Origin: Xiashengella succiniciproducens
GTDB lineage: Bacteria > Bacteroidota > Bacteroidia > Bacteroidales > Marinilabiliaceae
Assembly (NCBI RefSeq): GCF_023674465.1
Contig: NZ_CP098400.1
Coordinates: 1,764,801-1,828,800, forward strand
Direction of reading: 5' to 3'
DNA: 64,000 bases
Numbering within the stretch: the stretch's first letter is position 1; every line of letters begins with the position of its first letter. The position numbers and the translations under genes were made by a program. The notes below the pieces were generated by a model, which saw only the letters and a list, made by a program, of their open reading frames with translations, was not told where the DNA came from and made no database searches. Shown here piece by piece: positions 1 through 10,000 of the stretch.

Positions 1-499
<499 letters not shown>

Positions 500-629
500 T
501 TATACCAGACTCAATCTGATAAATCATAGGTAAAGTTAACATTCCTCCGGCTCTTGTGTTCAACCACCCTATTCTTCCCAGGCAAATTCATATTTCATAT
601 ATTGGAGAACAATATCGACGTGTATTCTG

Positions 630-645
630 TTTGTGATAACACAAA
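630..645. promoter_or_regulatory. Palindromic site just before the QOR2-like gene, possible operator
   Basis: The sequence TTTGTGATAACACAAA is an inverted repeat with 6-bp arms and a 4-bp centre. It ends six bases before the start codon at 652, in the divergent region between the decayed OYE gene and the oxidoreductase. Its position would let a bound repressor block transcription or initiation. No regulator gene lies next to it, so the role is a guess. Confidence 0.3.
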
Positions 646-651
646 ATAGAG

Positions 652-1500
652 ATGAAAATGAAAATCGGAATAACAGGAGCAACCGGTCAGCTAGGCCGAC
701 TGGTTGTAGATTACGCAAAAAAATCCACATCGCCCTCAAATATTGTAGCTCTTGTAAGGGATCCTGAGAAAGCAAAAGATCTCGGAGTTGAGGTAAGGGC
801 TTTTGATTACAATAAGCCGGAAGCATTGGAGGCTCAGCTAAAAGGTATCGATCGCCTTTTGCTTATTTCAGGCAGTGAAATTGGCAAGAGGGTGCAGCAA
901 CACGAAAACGTGATCAAAGCCGCGAAAGCTACTGGAATTAAGCTGCTTGCCTATACAAGTCTGCTCCATACAGACAGCTCTCCAATATTTCTTGCAAGTG
1001 AACACTTACCAACAGAAAAAATTCTCAGAGCTTCCGGAATTACATATGCAATTTTACGCAATGGTTGGTACACTGAGAATTACACACAAAGTATAAGCCA
1101 AAATATTACAGCCGGAGCTGTATTTGGCTGTGCAGGACAAGGTAAAATCTCTGCTGCAGCAAGAAAGGACTATGCTGAGGCTGCTGCTGTAGTTTTGACA
1201 GGCGAAGGTCATGAATTCAAGATCTACGAGCTGGCAGGGGATGAGAGTTTTACTCTGTCAGATCTTGCAGCTGAGATCTCAAAGCAGACTGGCAAGAAGA
1301 TAGTTTACAATAACCTGAGTGAGGCAGAATTAGTTGAAGTACTTAAAAATGCAGGATTGCCAGAACAGATGGCCGGTGCTTTTGCTTCAATTGATACACA
1401 TATTGCAAATGGTGCACTGTATGACAACAGTCATCAACTGTCACAACTGATTGGCCGCAAGACGACTCCACTTTCTGCTGTGGTTAAGGAGGCCATATAG
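652..1500 (+). CDS. qorB: NmrA-type NAD(P)H:quinone oxidoreductase (QOR2/YtfG-like)
   Basis: Predicted soluble NAD(P)H-dependent quinone reductase of the atypical short-chain dehydrogenase (NmrA) group. The 282 residues match the length of E. coli YtfG/QorB (about 286). The N-terminal Rossmann motif is GATGQLG near residues 8-14. Further hallmarks shared with YtfG from memory are LLLISGSEIG, the block AYTSLLH near residue 100, LRNGWYTENY near 136, and the AGKGKI-like segment followed by ARKDYAEAA. The gene stands alone, divergent from the broken OYE gene, with which it may once have shared control as a redox or electrophile-response pair. Start at ATG 652; the second ATG at 658 is an equally possible start because no clear Shine-Dalgarno site is seen. 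It ends against the convergent YihY gene. Confidence 0.85.
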   Translation: MKMKIGITGATGQLGRLVVDYAKKSTSPSNIVALVRDPEKAKDLGVEVRAFDYNKPEALEAQLKGIDRLLLISGSEIGKRVQQHENVIKAAKATGIKLLAYTSLLHTDSSPIFLASEHLPTEKILRASGITYAILRNGWYTENYTQSISQNITAGAVFGCAGQGKISAAARKDYAEAAAVVLTGEGHEFKIYELAGDESFTLSDLAAEISKQTGKKIVYNNLSEAELVEVLKNAGLPEQMAGAFASIDTHIANGALYDNSHQLSQLIGRKTTPLSAVVKEAI

Positions 1501-1519
1501 TTGATATTGACATGCATAT

Positions 1520-1562
1520 ATCAGGGATTGCAAAATCCCTGATGTTAACCTAAAGGTTTTTT
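1520..1562. terminator. Hairpins between convergent genes
   Basis: A perfect 10-bp stem (ATCAGGGATT, loop GCAA, AATCCCTGAT, 1520-1543) is followed by a small AACC/GGTT hairpin and a run of six T on the plus strand. It sits between the plus-strand oxidoreductase stop and the end of the minus-strand YihY gene, so it fits a terminator for the former and perhaps both. Confidence 0.6.
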
Positions 1563-2866
1563 AGCAGGATATTTGAAGGCAGTTCCACCTGCCTTTTATG
1601 GAAGTCGTCAAGTATAGTCCGGATCTTTCTGATATCTTCAGTTTCCTCAAAATGAAGGTCAGTGGATCCGGATTTTTCTATTTTGTCAATAACGCATGTA
1701 ACTGTCATTTGATCAACATTGAATGCCGGATGATATCCTGTTTCATTCTTTTTAGTTTCATCAATAAGCACCTTTACTATCAGATCAGCATCCTCCAGTT
1801 TGCGAAGCACCTGTGAAACCAGCCTTGTCGGCAGTTTTAGATCTACTGACAGGTCTGCCATACTCGGTGGGGTCTTACCCTTCTGGAATGCATCTACAAT
1901 GTACTTGACAACCAACAGGCTTACCAGACGTCTGTACTCACTACTGACATTTTCGGTGTCAGCTTCAAACTCAAAACTCTTTTCGTTCTGAATAGCATAT
2001 GAAAGTTCAGCACCCAGCAATACGATTAGCCATGACCAGTTCATCCAAATAAGAAACAGAGGGAGAGCTGCAAAACTACCGTAAATAGCATTATACTTTG
2101 ATACACCGATCTGAAATGTTATATACCCATATTGAAGTCCAAGGAATAAAGAACCTGCAATAATTCCTCCAAAAATAGCTGAGGAAAACTTCACCTTTGT
2201 ATTAGGCATCAACATAAACATGATTGTAAATACAGCCCATGTAAGTATGTAAGGAGATGCCCATGAGATTATCGGCGTTGCAATCTTGCCAAGGTTGAAA
2301 ATAGTCACAGAATTAGACAGGAAAACCATCAAACCGGAGGAAAGCACCAGAAGAACAGTAGCTACAATCACAAAAGAAATATAATCGCTAAACTTCCTGA
2401 TTATTGATCGCGAATGCTTTATTCCCCATATATCATTAAAAGACTTCTCTATACTACCAAGGATCTGCATAACACTCCAAAGCAGGATTATGATACCTAC
2501 TCCAGCAATCATACCACTCTTGGTGTTATCAAGATAGCTGAGTGCAAATTCTTGTATCCAGGTGGCCACTTCCTTGTGACTGGATAGGTTCTCGTTGATG
2601 ATTCTTTCAAGAGTATCAACAAAACCAAACCCCTTGGCTATAGCAAATGCAAGGGCAATAACAGGAACAACAGAGAGCATCGAATAATAGGTTAAAGCGG
2701 AGGCTTTAACCTGGCAGTCATCAACTGCAAAGCGTTTCAGGGCAAGAACAAAAATACGTATCACCCTGAACAGCCAGAATTGGCGTTTAGAAGTATTATC
2801 CTTTCGGATACGCCAGATATCCTCCTCGATAAACCGGCGTAAAAAATTGATTCTGTCCTGTATCAC
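1550..2866 (-). CDS. yihY: YihY/BrkB family inner-membrane protein
   Basis: A 438-residue integral membrane protein of the YihY (formerly BrkB, once confused with RNase BN) family. After a basic cytoplasmic start, about six hydrophobic helices run from roughly residue 55 to 290, beginning at the family's typical KASALTYYSMLSVVPVIALAFA and including the WSWLIVLLGAELSYAIQ helix. The C-terminal 130 residues are soluble and resemble a winged-helix or regulator-like tail (PPSMADLSVDLKLPTRLV), which is common in Bacteroidota members. The biochemical role of the family is not settled. The start is GTG at 2866, preceded by AGAGAGG seven bases upstream. The gene lies 34 bp downstream of the RNase P RNA on the same strand, with no clear terminator between, so it may be read through. 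Confidence 0.9.
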   Translation of the reverse strand: MIQDRINFLRRFIEEDIWRIRKDNTSKRQFWLFRVIRIFVLALKRFAVDDCQVKASALTYYSMLSVVPVIALAFAIAKGFGFVDTLERIINENLSSHKEVATWIQEFALSYLDNTKSGMIAGVGIIILLWSVMQILGSIEKSFNDIWGIKHSRSIIRKFSDYISFVIVATVLLVLSSGLMVFLSNSVTIFNLGKIATPIISWASPYILTWAVFTIMFMLMPNTKVKFSSAIFGGIIAGSLFLGLQYGYITFQIGVSKYNAIYGSFAALPLFLIWMNWSWLIVLLGAELSYAIQNEKSFEFEADTENVSSEYRRLVSLLVVKYIVDAFQKGKTPPSMADLSVDLKLPTRLVSQVLRKLEDADLIVKVLIDETKKNETGYHPAFNVDQMTVTCVIDKIEKSGSTDLHFEETEDIRKIRTILDDFHKRQVELPSNILLKNL

Positions 2867-2900
2867 GATCCCTCTCTTGAAAATAACAGAATAAAATAAA

Positions 2901-3272
2901 CAGTAAGTCTATAAGCCGGATTCTGTACCGGGCAAGCCCGGTGTCTGTCATTAATCTGAGATATTAGTCACCCAATACCTTTAGCGACCTACCCTTCACG
3001 GCTGCAACATGGCACCGGGACGAGCAGCCCCGTATCCCGAAGGAAACCGTGATATACATGGTCTTGCAACCCACATGGTGTACGGCTGCCATAGTTGCCT
3101 ACAGCACCGGTGGGCTCTTACCCCACCTTTTCACCCTTACCCCTTACGAGGCGGTTGTTTTCTGTTACACTACAATAGCCTTGCGACTATCTTCCCGTTA
3201 GGAAGTGTGGTGCTCTGTGTTGTCCGGACTTTCCTCCCATTGCTGAGCAACAGGCGACAGACCGACTTACTG
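2901..3272 (-). ncRNA. rnpB: RNase P RNA, bacterial class A
   Basis: Catalytic RNA that trims the 5' leader of precursor tRNAs. On the minus strand the universally conserved 5' core GAGGAAAGTCCGGACA is at 3236-3221, and the 3' core ACAGAATCCGGCTTA at 2926-2912. The outer ends pair as the P1 helix: CAGTAAGTC at 3272-3264 with GACTTACTG at 2909-2901. The segment GGTGAAAAGGTGGGG and the following AAGAGCCCACC also fit the conserved interior. The length near 372 nt is normal for the class. Because the P1 arms mark the limits, the exact mature 5' end may be a few bases shorter. Confidence 0.95.
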
Positions 3273-3280
3273 CAAATTTA
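3273..3280 (-). promoter_or_regulatory. -7 promoter box for rnpB, overlapping the upstream stop codon
   Basis: On the minus strand TAAATTTG matches the Bacteroidota TAnnTTTG -7 box exactly. It abuts the 5' end of rnpB, and its first three bases are the TAA stop codon of the SPOR-like gene. No convincing -33 TTG is found at the usual distance. Confidence 0.5.
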
Positions 3281-3910
3281 TTCTATCCTATATGGAGCAT
3301 ATTTTTCAATGGGAACCAGAAATGCATTCTGATATCCCCTTTCTCGTACCTTCAATAATTCTGCCATAACTTCAGAACCGTCATAGTCTCCCACACAATA
3401 TCTGTAGATTTTATCTGCCATATAGTACTCCACAACGGAATCAAATTCCTTAAACTCGGATACATATACAGGAAATCTGAAAGCAGCAATCTGAATTGTA
3501 TATCTTTTACCGGCCACTGGAGCCTGGTTCTTGTCAACAGTAAACGATGAACCAGAGGTGTTGACAATTGATATCTTGCGGGTGTTAAGAATGAAAGCAT
3601 CCTGATAACCCTTGGCTTTAAGAATATTTAGATCATCAAGAGCATCACCAAATGAAGCATAGCGACCCACTGTATAACGTACAAAGCCGTCATTACAATT
3701 ATACTCATATACTTCATTAAGTTCTGCAAAAAACTCCGCATTTTGCGGTGGTTCCTTTAAGGCAACTACCTGAATTGTATAATATGGAGCACTTATCTGA
3801 TCCACGGTAATAATTTGCCGTGAACTCCTCAGGTGTGCCAATTTGTCTGCATGCACCGGAGCAAGATACAGAACTGAAAGAGTTAATATCAAGAGTTCTC
3901 TTAGCTTCAT
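3278..3910 (-). CDS. Secreted protein with two SPOR-like repeats
   Basis: A 210-residue exported protein with a signal peptide (MKLRELLILTLSVLYLAPVHA). The mature part holds two related modules, each opening with a YTIQ(V/I)(V/A)A strand (near residues 45 and 137), a central YTVGRYASFGDAL or YCVGDYDGSEVM segment, and a closing KGYQDAFIL or RGYQNAFLV. This strand-helix-strand pattern with G-Y-x-(D/N)-A-F is typical of SPOR domains, which bind denuded peptidoglycan glycan strands. Peptidoglycan binding is therefore likely but the call is based on pattern only. It follows the OmpA-like gene on the same strand by 65 bp and ends five bases before rnpB. No clear Shine-Dalgarno site is visible. Confidence 0.65.
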   Translation of the reverse strand: MKLRELLILTLSVLYLAPVHADKLAHLRSSRQIITVDQISAPYYTIQVVALKEPPQNAEFFAELNEVYEYNCNDGFVRYTVGRYASFGDALDDLNILKAKGYQDAFILNTRKISIVNTSGSSFTVDKNQAPVAGKRYTIQIAAFRFPVYVSEFKEFDSVVEYYMADKIYRYCVGDYDGSEVMAELLKVRERGYQNAFLVPIEKYAPYRIE

Positions 3911-3975
3911 CGTTAATCGATTTTAGTAATTGCCTTGATTAAAACTAACAATTTAATTAAATAGGGATGTATGCA

Positions 3976-6030
3976 CTAATTCAAAAAGCGCCATACCACA
4001 ACCTCTACCCTTCTGTTTTCAAGATGTTCCTCATCTGAGCACAACTTACCTCTACGGCATTTGTTCAGGATGTAACGCTCACCATAACCACGTGGAATGA
4101 TGTTTTCATCTGGAACAGACTTCTTCAACAGGTATTCTTCAGCCTTTTCAGCAATCCTTTGAGAAATATTAAGATTATTCAGTCTGTCACCTCTGGCATC
4201 AGTATGGCCGTTAAGCTTAATTACCACATTTGGATTATCCAGCAAATATGCTGCAACCCTGTCAAGTATATTGTAACCATCCGGTGTAATATCATCTCCC
4301 ACATATGGAATTACAATTCCGCTCAATTCATTAAGATCAGCCTCCTTGAATATTGGAGTAAGACTGAATCCGGTAGCGGCAATTTCATTCAGATCCATGA
4401 TATTAGCAGTAAACTTCCTGGTGTTATAATCTGGTTTACTCATGGATATTTCAAATTCCTGCCCTTCCCTTCTGTATGAGTCAGGGATAGTAATAGAAAA
4501 ACGACCATTTCCAGAACTAGTAGCTCTTCCCACAACAGTACCAGTAAATGCATCAGCAAGGACAATATTTACATCACCAAGAGCTGTGCCATTGAATGTA
4601 CTAATCACCTGACCTGCAAGAGAAGACGGGAAAATAGACAAATCTATTTTCGGCTCTTCTACAACAGGCTTTGTCTCAACAACTTCTATAACGGGATCTG
4701 GCTTTTGGACCGGTTCAACCACTTCTACTTCAACAACCTCTGGTTCAGGTTCCGGTTCAGGTACAACAACCTGGGGTTCCTCATCAAGGTATTGAACATA
4801 GAAGATATAGTCTTCACCTTCGGCACCAAGCCTGTTTGTTGAGATAAAACCCTTTTGTGGATCTTTGGGATTTATAACATACCCAAAATCATCCTTTTCA
4901 GAGTTGAACGGTCTAAGCATATTTTGGACATTACTCCAAATTCCACCTTCAAAAGTAGCTTTAAACAGGTCCAATCCACCAAAACCCGGGTGACCATCGC
5001 TTGCAAAATACAAAACATTGTCTTTGCTTATAAAAGGATAACGCTCATCCCCAAAGGTATTAACCCTGGGTCCAAGGTTGCTTGGTGAACCATAGGTTCT
5101 GTTTGGTTTACGTTCCACCCTCCAAATATCAGTACGTCCGTATCCATTAGGTCTGTTGGATGAAAAATATAAGTACTTATCATCCGGAGAAACTGCCGGA
5201 TAAGCATTATCAAAATCATCAGAGTTGAAAGGCACCTCCCTTTCATTTATCCAATCCTTACCATCCCACACAACAGAATATATCTTAACCCTTGAATCTC
5301 CTCCTTTAATTCTGACTGTCTTTGTATAATACATTGTCTTGTAGTCAGATGTAAAGGAAATTGCTCCAATGTGATATGGAAACAACAGGTTTTTAGAGAA
5401 TAACTTAGTACTTGTTATCTGGTCATTTGCCATCTCAGAATAGTACAAACTAAGGAAGCTCTTTCCTTGCTTATCCTTATTCTTGGAATCGGCAGAAGAA
5501 GCAGAGGAATAAACAATACCATCACCATAGTACTGAACACCGAAGGATTGTCCGTATGTGTTAATACTGGACGGGTTAACACGTACATTTGTTAGATATA
5601 CGTCATTTTCCAAAGCCCATTCGCAGGAAGCTATCAACTCATCAATCTGCGATTGCAAACCCGGATTTTGAGGTCGTGCACGCTGGTAACGCTCAATCGC
5701 ACCATCATAGAATCCAAATCGGTGAACAACTGCTGCATATACAAACAAATCATAGCCAGACAACTGATGGCCCTCCTCCTCAAGTTCCAGGAAGATGGTG
5801 AGGGCTTCATCAATGTTATTAAGTTGATAATAACAATGAGCTATCCTGATCCTATCCTCTACGTCAAACTTATAATCATTATCCATTAATGATTTGTAAT
5901 ATTGAAGCGCTTCATAATACTCACCACGTTCAAACTGACTAATTGCGCGACGCAAAGCACTTTGTCCCGAAAGATTCATCGGGGCAATCAATAGAGTGAA
6001 CAGTAGTAGTAAGTGTAAGGCTAGTCTCAT
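3976..6030 (-). CDS. OmpA-family protein with TPR, PD40 and carboxypeptidase-regulatory-like domains (PorE/SprD-like)
   Basis: A 684-residue outer-membrane-associated protein that likely anchors T9SS or gliding components to peptidoglycan. Order of parts: signal peptide (to about 22), TPR helices (about 23-130), beta-propeller of WD40/PD40 blades (about 140-410, e.g. PAVSPDDKYLYFSSNRPNG), a low-complexity Pro/Glu/Val linker (about 425-465), a carboxypeptidase-regulatory-like sandwich (about 470-560), and an OmpA C-terminal domain (about 585-684) with the peptidoglycan-binding NGHTDARGD segment. This order is the one known for PorE of Porphyromonas gingivalis; SprD of Flavobacterium occupies an equivalent place next to an adhesin and SprF. 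The gene is last in the adhesin, PorP, OmpA operon, starting 17 bp after the PorP-like stop. Confidence 0.88.
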   Translation of the reverse strand: MRLALHLLLLFTLLIAPMNLSGQSALRRAISQFERGEYYEALQYYKSLMDNDYKFDVEDRIRIAHCYYQLNNIDEALTIFLELEEEGHQLSGYDLFVYAAVVHRFGFYDGAIERYQRARPQNPGLQSQIDELIASCEWALENDVYLTNVRVNPSSINTYGQSFGVQYYGDGIVYSSASSADSKNKDKQGKSFLSLYYSEMANDQITSTKLFSKNLLFPYHIGAISFTSDYKTMYYTKTVRIKGGDSRVKIYSVVWDGKDWINEREVPFNSDDFDNAYPAVSPDDKYLYFSSNRPNGYGRTDIWRVERKPNRTYGSPSNLGPRVNTFGDERYPFISKDNVLYFASDGHPGFGGLDLFKATFEGGIWSNVQNMLRPFNSEKDDFGYVINPKDPQKGFISTNRLGAEGEDYIFYVQYLDEEPQVVVPEPEPEPEVVEVEVVEPVQKPDPVIEVVETKPVVEEPKIDLSIFPSSLAGQVISTFNGTALGDVNIVLADAFTGTVVGRATSSGNGRFSITIPDSYRREGQEFEISMSKPDYNTRKFTANIMDLNEIAATGFSLTPIFKEADLNELSGIVIPYVGDDITPDGYNILDRVAAYLLDNPNVVIKLNGHTDARGDRLNNLNISQRIAEKAEEYLLKKSVPDENIIPRGYGERYILNKCRRGKLCSDEEHLENRRVEVVVWRFLN

Positions 6031-6047
6031 GAGATCCTTTTTTTAGA

Positions 6048-6983
6048 TTAAAAATAACGAATTGATCGCATTCCGGGTCGCTTATTGAATGTAAAATCAA
6101 ACTGCAGGCCAATTTCATGTGAACCGGCCTTAGCATATCGACTTATCGGAGAGAATGAGTAATCGAAAGAATACCTAACTGTAAACTGTCTGTTTATAAT
6201 ATATTCAAGCAGCAATACAGCCTCTGAAACAGTACGGTACGACATTCCGATCCAGAACTGTTCTGCAAGCAGAACATTCACAGATGCATCAAACTGCATA
6301 GGAGCACCATATACCTGTTTCATGAGTAAAGTAGGTTTTACCTTAACAGGATACCAGTCAAAGATATAACCTCCATACAGGTACATATGCATATTCTTGA
6401 AATCAATTGTATTCTTAAACCCCTCAGACCCTTCATCAAACTGATTTGTAAAGAACTTCGGTATAGAAAAGCCCACAAAATACATATCCGAATACAAATA
6501 TGTACCAAAACCAAAATTGAAGTTCAGCTTTGACTCTTTACCCTCAAACACCGGATCACTATATTCACCAGTTACAGCCTTAGTTCCATCATATACTAAT
6601 GAACTAAAACCAGCCTGTAACCCAAATGAAAGGAATTTCTCATCCCTGTCAAGTCTAATCTTATATGACCCGGCAGCAAATAGGTCAAGGGTATTGGAAA
6701 ACCCAACATGATCATTTACAATCGAAAGTCCCAGACCTACATCAGTATCCTCAATGGCACCATGTACATTAAGTGCCTGATTCATAGGAGCACCATCAAA
6801 ACCAATCCACTGGCTTCTATGTATCAAAAGGCCACTTATTACATCCCGTGTTCCATTATAGGCAGGGTTAAGTAACCCCTGGTTAGCAATATAGTGATTG
6901 AACCGGTACTGATCCTGTCCAAACAAACACTGCCCACCGATCAATAGTAAAGCACCTATGGAAACTAAAATTTTTCTTACCAT
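6048..6983 (-). CDS. PorP/SprF family type IX secretion outer-membrane protein
   Basis: Predicted outer-membrane beta-barrel of the PorP/SprF family, which assists secretion or surface attachment of a partner adhesin, usually one with a type B C-terminal signal encoded next door. Hallmarks are the N-terminal YRFNHYIANQGLLNPAYNGT just after the signal peptide (MVRKILVSIGALLLIGGQCLFGQ), alternating beta strands throughout, and the terminal YSFSPISRYAKAGSHEIGLQFDF. An upstream in-frame ATG at 7061 would put 26 extra residues before the signal peptide, so the ATG at 6983 is preferred (311 aa). It lies between the giant adhesin and the OmpA-like gene, matching sprB/sprF-type loci. Confidence 0.88.
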   Translation of the reverse strand: MVRKILVSIGALLLIGGQCLFGQDQYRFNHYIANQGLLNPAYNGTRDVISGLLIHRSQWIGFDGAPMNQALNVHGAIEDTDVGLGLSIVNDHVGFSNTLDLFAAGSYKIRLDRDEKFLSFGLQAGFSSLVYDGTKAVTGEYSDPVFEGKESKLNFNFGFGTYLYSDMYFVGFSIPKFFTNQFDEGSEGFKNTIDFKNMHMYLYGGYIFDWYPVKVKPTLLMKQVYGAPMQFDASVNVLLAEQFWIGMSYRTVSEAVLLLEYIINRQFTVRYSFDYSFSPISRYAKAGSHEIGLQFDFTFNKRPGMRSIRYF

Positions 6984-7004
6984 AACATAGGGTCTAGCTA
7001 ACAC

Positions 7005-7025
7005 CGGAGGTGCTACACACCTCCG
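7005..7025 (-). promoter_or_regulatory. Hairpin between adhesin and PorP-like genes
   Basis: CGGAGGTG and CACCTCCG form a perfect 8-bp stem around a 5-base loop. It lies in the 84 bp between the adhesin stop and the preferred PorP start. On the minus strand no T run follows, so it is more likely a message-stabilising or partial-termination structure than a strong terminator. A T run follows 12 bases later only on the plus strand. Confidence 0.4.
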
Positions 7026-7067
7026 TATATCAGGTTTTTTTGTATTCTCAATCAATTTCACCTTACA

Positions 7068-10000
7068 TTAACGTCTCAGTTCAACGTAACCTGTGTAGGT
7101 TCGCTCTTCAAGCTTACCTTCAATATTCTTGGATACTTTGAATATGTAGAAGTAAACTCCATTGGGCAATTCCTTGCCTATTGATACCATGGCACCAACA
7201 TTTGAGCGTCCATCCCAGCTATTATCATACTGCTTGCCATTACTACGATAGACTATAGTACCCCATCTGTTGTATACTTCAAGTGATGACTCTGCAGTGA
7301 CTCCTAGTCCACTTATTACAAACCTGTCATTTATACCGTCTCCATTGGGTGAGAATGCATTGGGAAGCAGGAATGAACGTTCTTCGTCAAAGTCTTTATT
7401 ACCAACCATCACTATTATCTTTCCGGTTGCCATGCGACCAACGACATCGACATTCTCAATCACATAGGTAAGAGAATCCTTACCATAGAAGCTAGGTAAC
7501 TTGCGGTAAGTCAAAAATCCAGTAATCTCATTAATATCCGCATCTACTATACCTTCTTCATCGACCAGACTAAACCTTATATTTCCTGTTTCCCCGGTAA
7601 TATCGAGTCCAGGTAAGAAGTAATCAGCGTCATTTAATCCAAGGTCAATAACACCTACAAGATCACCAGGACCCAGGTATAGAGTATCGGCCACTGCAAC
7701 CAGCTGTGATTGGTAGATCACAGCTGTTCCATCCATAAGGGCTTCACAACCTGCAGGACTAACAGCCAACACATGGTAATCACCCGGATTATTTACAGGA
7801 CCAAAGTTTAGTAAATTACCATCTCCTACAAGCGGAGTCCTGTCGAAATCAATCTGTCCGTTGCGCATTATGAAATACCATACGCCTTCATCTGAGCCAG
7901 ACAGTGTTATTTCATGAACATTTACAGGACCACCACTGCTAATCATATACTGATTTGGAGCAGAATTTTCAACAACAGTAAACTCACCACCATCAATTGC
8001 AAAGTGTTCGTTGGATCCCATAACTGTTATTGTATATCTTGTACCTCTCTTCGTTCCCTTTATAGGATTACCGAAAGCAACTGATCCTCCGTTACCCTTT
8101 ATTATCTGAATAGGAACATCCTCATTGCCTACTTCAACCAGCTCATAATAGACACCGTCAGTAGTACCATGTACAGTGAGAATAATACCATCACCATCAG
8201 AGCAGTATTCAAGAGCATCTATATCAATAAAATATTTGCCTACAGGTTGCTCACATTCATTAAGGTTGATTTCAAACAAAGCAGACATTGCTTTACACTG
8301 TCCTTCGTCACTGACAGCAACAACTGTGAAGAAAGTACTTCCAAGTGGCAATAATGACAGATCCCATTCTATAGCTTCGCCAGTGCCTGAAATAGTGTCA
8401 GTTCCCGCTAATCCATCAGTCAAATCACCATACTCAACCAGATAATAGTTTACACCAGTCTCACTAGTCTCAATGGCAACTACTGCATCATACTGACAAT
8501 ATGAGTTATATGTGGTAATTACTGGTTTAACAGGTGTAATCCATGTAGCTTCAACCTCATAAGCAGGTTCGACTACTACCTCACAGGCACCATCATAAGA
8601 TGCAACTACTGCATATATTCCGGCCTTAATACCTGTAAACTCTATTGAGGCCCCATCAGCAGCAGAAATACGACTATCAATAACTGCTCCCTCACGGATG
8701 AGAGTGTATATTACATCCTGCTGAGTATTAGAGATTACCAGTTCAGTTCCATCTTCTGAACAGAACTCAGCAGTATGTGCAATAGTCACGCTACCAGCAT
8801 CTATCACACTGTTCTCAGTAATATGCAGTATCTCATTCATGCTAGAAGTACAGCCTTCTGGACTTGTTGCAATAACACTGAAAGAACCTTCAGTTGCAAT
8901 GCCGGTAAACACAAGTTCTCCACCATCTCCAATCTTAGTAGCAACAAAAGCTTTTGGACCATCAGGTGTGTTACTTCTGAACAAGCTATAGCTTACACCA
9001 GCTTCAGTTGTCTTCAGGCTTATTTCAACATTACTTCCGGCACAGAATACATTATGAGAAGCAACCAGTGTATAGGACTCAGGCAGTTTATGGAACATAA
9101 GGTTAAATTCTCCAAGCATAGTTTGCCTGCAGGCTTCGGTTTTATTTTCAGCCTCAATAATATATTCACCTTCATCAATCAGGTTGGTCCAAACCAAAGC
9201 ACTATCAGTACCAAGCTTACCTGGATGTGCCAGACCTGTAGTTGTATTAATCAAGGTATAGGTAACACCTACATCACTATGATCAAGATAGATAGTAGCA
9301 CCTCCATCTCCTTCACAAAGATCGGAGTCACCAAGAATGCTATATCTAGCTATAGCACCTGGAACATCAACATCAATTGATCCGGCAAATACAGCCTGAC
9401 ATCCGTCAAGGTTTGCATATACGAAGTATGTAGCATCCTTATCAACTACAGGTTGAAAGCTGATCGAAGCCTCGCCATTTTCTGCACTAACCACATTACC
9501 AGTAGATACATGATCACCAGCAGTATTTATACGATAGAGTTCGTAAATAACTCCAAATTGAGGATCATTAACATTGATCACTAATCCACTTGAGCAATCT
9601 GTTCCTGTACCTGCTTCAACCTCAATAGTAACGCCAGTTACATCAGGCAATGGTTTTTCAGTAACACTAATGTTACCATCCATTTTAACCTTACAGACAT
9701 TATGGTCAGTTATAAGTGAAGCCCATACTGAGTATTCACCCTCAATAGTACCTGTAAAGGCAATAGGTGCTCCGGTACCCATCACTGTAATTCCCAAAGG
9801 CGTTCCATCCAGGTAAAGCTCATACTCTACACCGGCCTCCGACCCTGATAATGTAAATTCCGGATTTGATCCCTCGCAGAAACCTACATCACCCGTAAAT
9901 GTGAATACCTCAGGAGTATCATCAATATGTATAGTAATCTTTCCTATTTCAGTCTCACATCCTGCACCACTGGCACCGATAACTATATATTCTCCGGCCT

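Noticed and set aside
3009-3332. 107-codon plus-strand frame across the RNase P RNA gene
   Set aside because: The region is clearly rnpB on the other strand; the frame is a by-product of its structured sequence.
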